From Clostridia bacterium (GTDB lineage: Bacteria; Bacillota; Clostridia; Saccharofermentanales; Saccharofermentanaceae), in NCBI GenBank assembly GCA_017881645.1, contig JADGQQ010000007.1:1-5470 (forward strand): DNA of 5,470 nt, in the 5' to 3' direction. The position numbers and the translations under genes are program-made. Each line of letters opens with the position of its first letter. Position 1 is the stretch's first letter. Below, in pieces: positions 1 through 5,365 of this stretch. The notes under the pieces are model-generated. The model ran no database searches. It was not told the DNA's origin and saw only the letters and a program-made list of their open reading frames with translations.

Positions 1-151
1 TCTCGGGCTCGGCTGAAGATTCCGGGTGAATTGTACCCGTTGTCATATCCTTCCGGGTATCTGCCGTGCATCCGATCAGGAACATGCAAATGAAAAAGCA
101 CAAAAATATGCCGATGAAACTTTTGCAGGCCATCCTTACATAGGGCGACAT
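1..151 (-). CDS. Lipoprotein, N-terminal fragment (cut by window edge)
   Basis: Only the first 50 codons are present, so function cannot be assigned. The fragment begins MSPYVRMACKSFIGIF, continues through a hydrophobic stretch (about residues 11-26) and reaches a lipobox FLIGC with the lipidated Cys at residue 28. A hydrophilic Thr/Ser/Glu/Pro-containing linker follows. This is a typical type II (lipoprotein) signal peptide, so the mature protein should be anchored on the outer face of the membrane. I chose the ATG at 149-151 because GGAGGT lies 6 bases upstream (158-163 on the plus strand). An in-frame ATG at 131-133 (residue 7) has no such site but would also leave a workable signal peptide. 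The gene is transcribed away from the BFD-like/tag pair. Lipoprotein status is well supported; the role is unknown. Confidence 0.8.
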   Translation of the reverse strand, partial: MSPYVRMACKSFIGIFLCFFICMFLIGCTADTRKDMTTGTIHPESSAEPE

Positions 152-327
152 AACAGTACCTCCATGCATATCTATAAACAACTTATATTTTAGTATATCT
201 CTCGCCTGCATTGTACTGGTCGACGGTCAAATCTTATACTCGAAGAAAAATGGCGAATCCATCGCCGTTTTCGGCCTGGGATACAGCTTCGGCGGACGGC
301 TTTTACCGTCTGCGCAAAGGAATATGG

Positions 328-354
328 TTGAGTGAATCAGCGGTCTGGTATACT
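328..354 (+). promoter_or_regulatory. Candidate extended -10 promoter for BFD-like/tag genes
   Basis: TATACT at 349-354 is preceded by TG at 346-347 with one base between, which is the extended -10 arrangement. TTGAGT at 328-333 can serve as a -35 box (four of six consensus bases), but the spacing of 15 is short, so recognition would depend on the extended -10. Predicted transcription would begin near 361, giving a leader of roughly 100 bases before the BFD-like gene. The same 11 bases (TCTGGTATACT) occur before the phosphate transporter gene. Confidence 0.5.
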
Positions 355-412
355 CATTATAGGTTTGCGGGCGATGCCGGCGGTCCTCTTGAAGTCTGCT
401 GTCTGTATGAAT

Positions 413-438
413 CGACTTGCGTTAAAGAGACGCAGTCG
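413..438 (+). promoter_or_regulatory. Stem-loop in the leader of the BFD-like gene
   Basis: CGACT-T-GCGT (413-422) can pair with ACGCAGTCG (430-438): nine base pairs with one bulged T and a 7-base loop (TAAAGAG). It ends 26 bases before the start codon. No T-run follows, so it is not an intrinsic terminator. TTTGC (364-368) and GCAAA (444-448) could close a larger helix around it. It may stabilise the transcript or regulate expression; no known riboswitch class was recognised. Confidence 0.35.
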
Positions 439-464
439 GGTATGCAAAGAAAGAAGGACGCGCG

Positions 465-644
465 ATGGATCCGAAGAAAATAATCTGTAAATGCAAAGAT
501 GTCACAAAGGGCGATATTCTGAAAGCCATGGAAAAGGGAGCAACATCCTATAAAGACATCAGGGACAAGACCGGTGCCGGATCGAAATGCGGCAAGTGCG
601 AGAAGAAAATCCGGAAGTTTATGAAGAAGCATGCGGAAGCATGA
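465..644 (+). CDS. BFD-like [2Fe-2S]-binding protein, 59 aa
   Basis: The protein starts MDPKKIICKCKDVTKGDI and has exactly four cysteines: C8 and C10 (CxC) and C42 and C45 (CxxC, in KCGKC). This C-x-C-x31-C-x2-C spacing is the signature of the BFD-like fold, which binds one [2Fe-2S] cluster through four Cys. In bacterioferritin-associated ferredoxin the domain passes electrons to release stored iron; it also occurs as a module in reductases and as a standalone protein in Bacillota. The domain fills the whole protein and the C-terminus is Lys-rich. AGAAGGA at 452-458 lies 6 bases before the ATG and supports the start. No ferritin is in view, so the partner is unknown. The stop is 38 bases before tag on the same strand with no terminator between, so the two are probably cotranscribed. 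The gene overlaps a longer, unconvincing frame in its first 19 bases. Confidence 0.88.
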   Translation: MDPKKIICKCKDVTKGDILKAMEKGATSYKDIRDKTGAGSKCGKCEKKIRKFMKKHAEA

Positions 645-682
645 AGACATAGTATGACAATGAATCGGAGGAGCCGTTAGCG

Positions 683-1249
683 ATGGAAAGATGTGCATGG
701 TGCGGCTCGGATGAGCTCTCTATGAAATATCATGATGAAGAGTGGGGCGTTCCGGTCCACGACGATAAAAAACATTTTGAATTTCTGGTGCTGGAATCCG
801 CGCAGGCAGGGCTCAGCTGGCTGACAATTCTCCGGAAACGGGAGAATTACCGCAAGGCATATGATGATTTTGATGTCATCAAGGTGTCGAATTATGATGA
901 CAGCAAATACAACGATCTTCTGCAAAATCCGGGGATCGTCCGCAACCGGCTCAAGATAACCGCATCCATAAATAATGCGAAGCATTTTCGACAAATTCAG
1001 GAAGAGTTCGGAAGCTTTGACACCTACATCTGGCAGTTCGTTAAGAACCGGCCGGTTGTAAATGCCTGGAGCTCAATGTCCGAGATCCCCGCCGTATCGG
1101 ACCTTTCCGATCGCGTCAGCGCGGACTTGAAGGCCAGAGGATTTAAGTTTTTGGGAACGACCATCGTATATGCCCACCTGCAGGCCACCGGAATTGTGAA
1201 TGATCACATCACCGGATGTTTCCGGTACAAAGAGGTCAAAGGCGTGTAA
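683..1249 (+). CDS. tag: DNA-3-methyladenine glycosylase I
   Basis: Tag removes 3-methyladenine from alkylated DNA, the first step of base excision repair in the cytoplasm. The 188-residue protein aligns by eye along its full length with E. coli Tag (187 aa). It begins MERCAWCG and keeps the zinc site at the same positions: C4, H17, H175 and C179 (the last two in NDHITGC). It also keeps Y16 and W21 (YHDEEWGVP), E38, and W46 in the QAGLSW motif that builds the base-binding pocket. The late GFKFLGTT motif (153-160) is also present. GGAGGAG at 667-673 lies 9 bases before the ATG. The gene follows the BFD-like gene and converges with the lipoprotein gene that ends at 1274. It looks intact; no key residue is missing. 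The family is monofunctional, unlike AlkA. An adaptive-response operator was not seen. Confidence 0.97.
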   Translation: MERCAWCGSDELSMKYHDEEWGVPVHDDKKHFEFLVLESAQAGLSWLTILRKRENYRKAYDDFDVIKVSNYDDSKYNDLLQNPGIVRNRLKITASINNAKHFRQIQEEFGSFDTYIWQFVKNRPVVNAWSSMSEIPAVSDLSDRVSADLKARGFKFLGTTIVYAHLQATGIVNDHITGCFRYKEVKGV

Positions 1250-1255
1250 TCGCGC

Positions 1256-1284
1256 AAAAATGAGGCCGGCTTTTCAGCCTGCAT
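1256..1284 (-). terminator. Candidate terminator for the small lipoprotein gene
   Basis: Read on the minus strand, GGCT-GAAA-AGCC forms a tight 4-bp hairpin with a GNRA-type loop. It extends past one A-G mismatch by two GC pairs (1265-1282) and is followed, after GGCCTCA, by five T (1256-1260). The stem is short and interrupted, so the terminator would be modest. The lipoprotein stop codon (1274-1276) lies inside the hairpin. On the plus strand the same hairpin lacks a proper T-run, so it would serve tag poorly. Confidence 0.45.
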
Positions 1285-1678
1285 TTAAAAGCATGTTCAG
1301 GTCCAGCGTTCCGTCCGCTGCCGAGGGGAATTCAGGAACGGCCTGCAGCGTCACCCGGTTTACGTCATAGGTCTGGTATACGGTGTTTTTATCCGCGAGA
1401 CTCTCATAAACCTGCACAATAAACGTATCCGGTGTATCGCTGTCGGAGAGATCAACTCCCATTTGAAGGTCATAACCCGCAGCTTTCTCCTTTGTGACGT
1501 AATCCTGAAGAATCATGTCTGCGAGATCCTGATCTGTGTAGGAAGCGGAAGTCGCTGTTGTGGTGGTTGTCGGGGTTGTTTCAGGGGCGGTGTCCTTCTT
1601 TGTATCGGTACATGCGGTAAGTGCAATCGACATGGAAAGCAGAAGAATGGTACAAACGAATACGCAGATTTTTTTCAT
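1274..1678 (-). CDS. Small Thr-rich lipoprotein of unknown function, 134 aa
   Basis: The protein starts MKKICVFVCTILLLSMSIAL and has a clear lipobox LTAC with the lipidated Cys at residue 23. A low-complexity linker rich in Thr follows (about residues 24-46, including TTPTTTTTAT). The remaining domain, about residues 47-134, is acidic and soluble; it contains a YTDQDLADMI helix-like segment and a later stretch with alternating hydrophobic residues (FIVQVYESL, TVYQTYDVNRVTL) that suggests beta strands. I do not recognise the family. It should be tethered outside the membrane. The open frame extends 67 codons further upstream, but the ATG at 1676-1678 is chosen because AAAGGA (1688-1693) sits 9 bases before it and because a signal peptide begins exactly there. 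It converges with tag, 24 bp apart. Lipoprotein status is firm; function is unknown. Confidence 0.85.
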   Translation of the reverse strand: MKKICVFVCTILLLSMSIALTACTDTKKDTAPETTPTTTTTATSASYTDQDLADMILQDYVTKEKAAGYDLQMGVDLSDSDTPDTFIVQVYESLADKNTVYQTYDVNRVTLQAVPEFPSAADGTLDLNMLLNAG

Positions 1679-1706
1679 TGTGCTGTGTCCTTTCAACGCT
1701 ATGATG

Positions 1707-1712
1707 ATTATA
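1707..1712 (-). promoter_or_regulatory. Candidate -10 box for the small lipoprotein gene
   Basis: A perfect TATAAT on the minus strand lies 28 bases upstream of the lipoprotein ATG, and the sequence around it is AT-rich. No good -35 hexamer is found 16-18 bases further upstream, so the call rests on the -10 box alone. It implies a leader of about 20 bases that just contains the AAAGGA ribosome binding site. Confidence 0.4.
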
Positions 1713-1770
1713 CAAGAATAATACACGAAAAAATTCTCTAAAAGAAGCAGGACGGCGACAAAATATTCCG

Positions 1771-1803
1771 TTCCGGCGTTCCGGTGAAGATTCCGGATCC
1801 GGT
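1771..1803. repeat. Cluster of CCGG tetramers with a 10-bp palindrome
   Basis: Four CCGG tetramers (1774, 1782, 1794, 1800) occur in 30 bases, three of them as TTCCGG, and the last two form the perfect palindrome CCGGATCCGG (1794-1803). The stretch sits between the metallophosphoesterase stop and the small lipoprotein start, both on the minus strand. Several alternative small hairpins are possible, but none has a T-run, so it is not a clear terminator. TTCCGG is also common elsewhere in this window, which weakens the case for a special role. Confidence 0.3.
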
Positions 1804-1881
1804 TCCTAAGAATGATCAAATCAGTGATTACTGTTATTGGAGCAAATACCTGCGCATGAAGACACCGATTTCCCCACATTG

Positions 1882-2775
1882 TTACCGGATGTCGAATTTT
1901 TTTAAAGGATCCGGTCCGCGCATAACGAGACGTTCAATCTGAAGAAGACCATCCTGATTCACGATATTTCGCCACTGGACGAATTGCACGTTGCCGCCGG
2001 AGATTTCAATGCCGGTTATGTTGGTCGGGAAAATGCAGCAGCCGGTATTGAAATAGGGCAGTTCGTCGCTTTTGGGATATTTGGACCGGTGCGTATGACC
2101 GCAGATCAGCATCTTCTTGTTCACGTTGATCCATTTACAGAAGACTCGTTCAATCTTATGCCGTTTGTGCGCATTTTTTACCGGGCTGGACGGGTTTTGA
2201 AAACCGAATGCATGAAGGAAACGCCAGAAATATTTCAGCGAGAACATGGACGCCCGCCAGAGCTGGTCATTCGGCAAATCTCCCTGATGTCCGTGTACCG
2301 TCAGAATTTCCTGGCCGGTTTTCTTCACCTTGAGGACAAGGGCTTCGCAGGGCACGATATCTCTGAGGAAGTCATGGTACTCCTCGGTATATTCATCGAA
2401 GTACGAGAAGTAATTGTCTTTTACATAGGCGGGATTCTTCAGATAAATATTGTGATTTCCGTAGAGGATAATCAGACGATTATGCAGATGGAATAATTGA
2501 ATGACTTCAAAGACTTCCCGGTTCGCATTCATAATGTCCTTGAATTTGCGGTGTTCCCATAATTCGTCGCCGTCGCCGACCTCGACATATGTGAACCCGT
2601 TCTTGAAATAGTATTCAAGAGCATAGAGGTAGATATTTTTATTTCTGGAAAATTCGTCTGACAGGCTGCCGTCACTCCGGTGGCAGTCACTGAAGAATAT
2701 GTAATTGGATTTCTCATCAATGATTTCAACCCGGGCATTCCGGTAAGCCTGTGTCAAGCGGCGATACGTCTGCAT
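1882..2775 (-). CDS. Calcineurin-like metallophosphoesterase, 297 aa
   Basis: This is a cytoplasmic phosphoesterase of the calcineurin-like fold with a two-metal active site. All five metal-site blocks are visible in order: SDCH (D30, H32), VGDGDELW (D68), GNHN (N107, H108), HGHQGD (H161, H163) and CGHTH (H227, H229). The GDGDELW block resembles LpxH-type and related hydrolases that cleave a phosphodiester or pyrophosphate bond, but the substrate cannot be read from the sequence. The third block ends in Asn where Asp or Glu is usual. There is no signal peptide or membrane segment. The ATG at 2773-2775 is supported by GAAGGAA (2783-2789) 7 bases upstream. It is transcribed divergently from the phosphate transporter gene. 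Downstream lies the small lipoprotein gene on the same strand, 203 bp away, probably a separate unit. Family assignment is secure; the specific role is not. Confidence 0.9.
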   Translation of the reverse strand: MQTYRRLTQAYRNARVEIIDEKSNYIFFSDCHRSDGSLSDEFSRNKNIYLYALEYYFKNGFTYVEVGDGDELWEHRKFKDIMNANREVFEVIQLFHLHNRLIILYGNHNIYLKNPAYVKDNYFSYFDEYTEEYHDFLRDIVPCEALVLKVKKTGQEILTVHGHQGDLPNDQLWRASMFSLKYFWRFLHAFGFQNPSSPVKNAHKRHKIERVFCKWINVNKKMLICGHTHRSKYPKSDELPYFNTGCCIFPTNITGIEISGGNVQFVQWRNIVNQDGLLQIERLVMRGPDPLKKFDIR

Positions 2776-2819
2776 ATTCGTATTCCTTCACGGTGTAAAT
2801 GATTGAGTAGGATGATTCC

Positions 2820-2825
2820 ATTATA
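2820..2825 (-). promoter_or_regulatory. Candidate -10 box for the metallophosphoesterase gene
   Basis: A perfect TATAAT on the minus strand lies 44 bases upstream of the metallophosphoesterase ATG. A convincing -35 box at normal spacing is not visible (the matching region is GC-rich), so the call rests on the -10 alone. It is about 47 bases from the plus-strand -10 box at 2873-2878, so the two divergent promoters would be close enough to influence each other. Confidence 0.4.
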
Positions 2826-2869
2826 CGACGAAACTGAAGGAACGCGCAGGAGGACTATCGCACATCTTC

Positions 2870-2878
2870 TGGTATACT
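2870..2878 (+). promoter_or_regulatory. Candidate extended -10 promoter for the phosphate transporter
   Basis: TGGTATACT is an extended -10 element (TG, one base, TATACT). No -35 box is recognisable 15-18 bases upstream, which is tolerated by extended -10 promoters. Transcription would start near 2885, leaving a leader of about 44 bases with GGAG at 2917-2920 before the ATG. The same 11 bases occur at 344-354. No clear Pho box repeat was seen nearby. Confidence 0.45.
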
Positions 2879-2928
2879 GATTGTGAACAGAAAACCCGGA
2901 GATATTTTGTGTATGCGGAGTCTCTATT

Positions 2929-3975
2929 ATGATCGCTGTCAGTATAACGGTATGGCTCATCGGTGTCATTTCCATCTGTCTTCTTTTTGCGCTGACCAAC
3001 GGCCTGCATGATGCAAGCTCTGTCGTTGCGACATTCATCTGCAGCGGTGCGGCCTCGCCCCGGCAGGCAATCATGCTGGCGTCCGCATTTGGCATGGCGG
3101 GTGCCGTTTTTGGCGGCAACGCCGTCGCGGATACGATTTCCAAGCTGATAGATCTTCCGCCCAATGCCGTTCTGCTTCCGATTCTTCTTGCGGCCATTCT
3201 GGGCGCGGTTCTTTGGAATCTGCTGACCTGGAAGCTGGGCATGCCGTCCAGTTCCACGCATGCTCTGGCCGGAGGGATCATCGGCGCAGTTATTGTATCT
3301 TCCGGATATCGTCATGTGCGATGGGGCTGGTCTGCGCTTGTTTCCGGAAATCATCAGCTGACCGGTATCGCGCTGGTTGTGGCAGCTCTGGTCTTTTCGC
3401 CGCTTCTCGGGTTCGGTGCGGCATTTCTGCTCGGGAAAATATCGAAAGTTCTTTTCCGGAATGCAAAATTCGAACTGAACAAAGGACTGAACCGGTTCCA
3501 GTGGGTGATCGCAGGATTCCTGTCGTACAGCCATGGAGCCAATGATACGCAGAAAATTATCGGCATTCTCACTTTGGCACTGGCCGCAAGCGGGGGCACA
3601 GCCATTCATACGGCACCTCTGTGGGTTCGCGTATCGGGAGGTCTCGTTATGTTTATCGGGACGATGCTGGGAGGCTGGACGATTATGAAGACCATCGGGA
3701 TGGGGATTTATGAGATCCACCCGGTTCACAGTGTGAATTCTCAGCTTGCTTCGTTCGGATCGATACTTTTTGCAACGGCTGTCGGTGCGCCTGTCTCCAC
3801 CACACATGTTGTTGTGGGCAGTGTCATGGGTGTAGGTGCGGCAGATCGATATAAGATTGTTCACTGGAAAATAGTGAAAGAGATTGTAACGGCCTGGGTT
3901 ATTACTATCCCGGCATCAGCCGCCGTCGCAGCCGTAATTTTTACGGTATTCCATTTTCTGTTCAAAATGGTGTAA
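2929..3975 (+). CDS. pit: PiT-family inorganic phosphate transporter, 348 aa
   Basis: PiT proteins import inorganic phosphate (often as a metal-phosphate complex) across the cytoplasmic membrane, driven by an ion gradient. The protein is highly hydrophobic with about ten membrane segments and the inverted duplicated design of the family. The first half has NGLHDASS (24-31) and PSSSTH (106-111). The second half has SHGANDTQKIIG (201-212) and PVSTTH (288-293). Conserved acidic residues D28 and D206 lie in the paired motifs. A hydrophilic stretch around 170-190 separates the halves; the long loop of animal PiT proteins is absent, as usual in bacteria. The first motif has Ser31 where Asn is common. 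The ATG is supported by GGAG (2917-2920) 8 bases upstream. The DUF47 gene begins 10 bases after the stop, which strongly supports a phosphate transport role. Confidence 0.95.
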   Translation: MIAVSITVWLIGVISICLLFALTNGLHDASSVVATFICSGAASPRQAIMLASAFGMAGAVFGGNAVADTISKLIDLPPNAVLLPILLAAILGAVLWNLLTWKLGMPSSSTHALAGGIIGAVIVSSGYRHVRWGWSALVSGNHQLTGIALVVAALVFSPLLGFGAAFLLGKISKVLFRNAKFELNKGLNRFQWVIAGFLSYSHGANDTQKIIGILTLALAASGGTAIHTAPLWVRVSGGLVMFIGTMLGGWTIMKTIGMGIYEIHPVHSVNSQLASFGSILFATAVGAPVSTTHVVVGSVMGVGAADRYKIVHWKIVKEIVTAWVITIPASAAVAAVIFTVFHFLFKMV

Positions 3976-3985
3976 GGAGATACGT

Positions 3986-4609
3986 ATGGCAAAGAAAAAA
4001 TTCATCGATCGACTCTTTCCCGTAAAGTACAATTTCTACGAAATGCTGAGCAATCAGGCGAGGATGAATTTGTCGGGTGTCGAAACGCTGTGCAATTGGC
4101 TGACCGTCGACTCCGAAACAAATGTCGAGACCCTTCTGCAGGACGTCAAGAGCGCGGACGCGATCCGGATGGATCTGGAAAAGAAGCTGACAAAAGCCTT
4201 CTCGACACCTTTTGACCGGGGCGATATTTACACGATTTCGATTGGTATGGATAAGGTGATTGAATATGCGAAGTCGACTTTGCTGTCGATGAAAGCCTAT
4301 AATCTGCAGACCAACAATATCATCCTCCAAATGGTGGAGAACCTGAAGACCGGGACGGAAGCCTTTGCGGAAGCCGTTGCATTTTTGCAGAACGAACCGC
4401 TCAAAGCGCAGTCCAATATTCCCAAAATCAGGGAAACGCACAATGCCGTCGAACAGCTGTATCGCGACGGGATGGCGGATGTTTTTCAAGAAAATGACCC
4501 TATGGATGCATTCCGGAAGAGAGAGGTCTATCACCACATCAAGGACGCCTCAGCCAATCTGGAAGACGCCGTGGATATCCTGCATCGAATCGTCGTCCGG
4601 TTAACCTGA
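3986..4609 (+). CDS. DUF47 / PhoU-like accessory protein of the phosphate transporter
   Basis: This 207-residue protein belongs to the DUF47 family (TIGR00153-type, distantly related to PhoU), whose genes commonly sit beside pit and are thought to modulate phosphate transport at the inner face of the membrane. It is soluble and predicted all-helical. Family marks are FIDRLFPVKYNFYEML near the N-terminus, AD..R..L....AF.TPFDRGDIY (58-82), and the C-terminal REVYHHIKDASANLED segment (179-194) leading into a final helix. The repeated acidic residues in these helices fit the metal-binding pattern of PhoU-like proteins. The ribosome binding site AAGGAGA (3974-3980) overlaps the transporter stop codon, so translation is probably coupled. 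Length is typical. No terminator is seen before the DUF4126 gene. Family assignment is secure; the exact mechanism is not established. Confidence 0.93.
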   Translation: MAKKKFIDRLFPVKYNFYEMLSNQARMNLSGVETLCNWLTVDSETNVETLLQDVKSADAIRMDLEKKLTKAFSTPFDRGDIYTISIGMDKVIEYAKSTLLSMKAYNLQTNNIILQMVENLKTGTEAFAEAVAFLQNEPLKAQSNIPKIRETHNAVEQLYRDGMADVFQENDPMDAFRKREVYHHIKDASANLEDAVDILHRIVVRLT

Positions 4610-4640
4610 TGCGAATCGGATCGGGACTGTCATTTTCATG

Positions 4641-4646
4641 TATAAT
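4641..4646 (+). promoter_or_regulatory. Candidate -10 box for the DUF4126 gene
   Basis: A perfect TATAAT lies 36 bases before the chosen DUF4126 start, in the gap after the DUF47 gene. A good -35 box is not visible at normal spacing. If used, transcription begins near 4653, downstream of the in-frame ATG at 4638, which therefore could not be the start on this transcript. Read-through from the phosphate transporter promoter is also possible. Confidence 0.4.
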
Positions 4647-4682
4647 TTATCTATTCTGATAGAAGTGCGGGGGTGGCGGAAT

Positions 4683-5258
4683 ATGGAACTCGTTTTACAG
4701 ATTATTATTGGCATCGGCTTGGCGGCGACATGCGGGTTCCGCGTTTTTGTGCCGCTTCTTGTTATGAGCATTGCAGGACTCAGCGGGTATCTTCAGTTGG
4801 GAACGGGGTTCGAATGGATTGCAAGTTATCCGGCATTGATTGTTTTCGGCATAGCGACTCTGATTGAAATTGCCGCCTATTTCTTTCCGTATGTGGATAA
4901 TGTCCTCAACGCTGTCAGCATTCCAGCCGCCATCATTGCCGGAGTCATCGTAACCGCATCCGTGATTACCGATATCAACCCGATTCTTCAATGGTCACTG
5001 GCGATCATTGCAGGAGGCGGTGCGGCAACGGCTACAAGTCTCATCAGCAACGGGACGCATCTGGCATCAACGGCTGTAAGCGGAGGTGCGGCGAATCCCG
5101 CGGTTTCGACTGTCGAATCGGCGGCTGCGGTCGTTACGGCCATTTTGTCGATTGTCGTACCCGTTTTGGCATTTGTGCTATTGATCCTACTGATTGTCAT
5201 TGCCTTCCGGACACTTCGCAGAATGAAAAGAAAAAAGAGAGCACCGTTTGCGCCGTAA
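4683..5258 (+). CDS. DUF4126 family membrane protein, 191 aa
   Basis: The protein begins MELVLQIIIGIGLAATCGFRVFVPLL, which matches the opening of DUF4126 proteins (small, mostly helical membrane proteins of unknown function). Further family-like marks are FEWIASYPALIVFGIATLIE (43-62) and the YVDNVLNAVSIP segment (70-81). About five or six hydrophobic segments are visible, at roughly 5-33, 49-68, 80-97, 103-120, 145-157 and 158-176. The C-terminus is strongly basic (RTLRRMKRKKR), consistent with a cytoplasmic tail. An in-frame ATG at 4638 would add 15 residues, but it lies just before a TATAAT and lacks a ribosome binding site. The ATG at 4683 has GGGGGTGG (4669-4676) 6 bases upstream and gives the expected N-terminus. 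The gene follows the phosphate transporter pair by 73 bases; a functional link is unproven. A strong terminator follows. Confidence 0.88.
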   Translation: MELVLQIIIGIGLAATCGFRVFVPLLVMSIAGLSGYLQLGTGFEWIASYPALIVFGIATLIEIAAYFFPYVDNVLNAVSIPAAIIAGVIVTASVITDINPILQWSLAIIAGGGAATATSLISNGTHLASTAVSGGAANPAVSTVESAAAVVTAILSIVVPVLAFVLLILLIVIAFRTLRRMKRKKRAPFAP

Positions 5259-5325
5259 TTTTATCTTGTAAAAGGGCAGACAGAAATATTCATTGCATTT
5301 ACCATAAAGTCGTCAAAAGGAAGGG

Positions 5326-5365
5326 CGCTTTCGGATTCGATTCCGGAGGCGTTTTCTATTTTTTT
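5326..5365 (+). terminator. Intrinsic terminator after the DUF4126 gene
   Basis: CGCTTTCGGA (5326-5335) pairs with TCCGGAGGCG (5342-5351): a 10-bp stem with two G-T pairs and a 6-base loop (TTCGAT). It is followed directly by the T-rich tract TTTTCTATTTTTTT (5352-5365). It lies 67 bases past the DUF4126 stop and no other gene intervenes, so it should end the transcript covering that gene and, with read-through, the transporter and DUF47 genes. On the opposite strand only CCCTTCCTTTT follows the stem, so action there would be weaker. Confidence 0.85.

Larger units (their letters stand above)
152..464. other. Intergenic region, divergent leaders, no gene seen
   Basis: This 313-base stretch separates the minus-strand lipoprotein from the plus-strand BFD-like gene. 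The lipoprotein side is AT-rich and carries a TATACT on the minus strand (192-197) without a recognisable -35 box. On the plus strand, TTGTAC (211-216) and TATACT (235-240) are 18 bases apart, but the -35 match is poor. A better plus-strand promoter candidate lies at 328-354. An open frame spans 211-483, but it has only a TTG start at 211 or an ATG at 250, no ribosome binding site, no recognisable protein features, and it overlaps the start of the BFD-like gene. I treat it as chance. Confidence 0.6.

Noticed and set aside
211..240. TTGTAC-18-TATACT promoter candidate
   Set aside because: Only three of six bases match the -35 consensus; the extended -10 promoter at 328-354 is closer to the gene and better. 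Kept only as a remark in the intergenic entry.
211..483. Plus-strand 90-codon open frame
   Set aside because: TTG start or internal ATG without a ribosome binding site, no recognisable protein character, and it overlaps the well-supported BFD-like start in another frame.
1679..1879. N-terminal extension of the small lipoprotein to a start at 1879
   Set aside because: It would bury the signal peptide 67 residues inside the protein; the ATG at 1678 has a ribosome binding site and a lipobox at the right distance.
1984..2496. Plus-strand frame opposite the metallophosphoesterase
   Set aside because: Antisense shadow; the minus-strand frame carries all five catalytic blocks.
2821..3864. Long minus-strand frame of 347 codons opposite the phosphate transporter gene
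   Set aside because: Highly charged, low-complexity translation typical of the antisense of a membrane protein gene; the plus-strand frame has clear PiT motifs.
4638..4682. Upstream ATG of the DUF4126 gene
   Set aside because: It lies immediately before a TATAAT and lacks a ribosome binding site; the ATG at 4683 gives the family-typical N-terminus.
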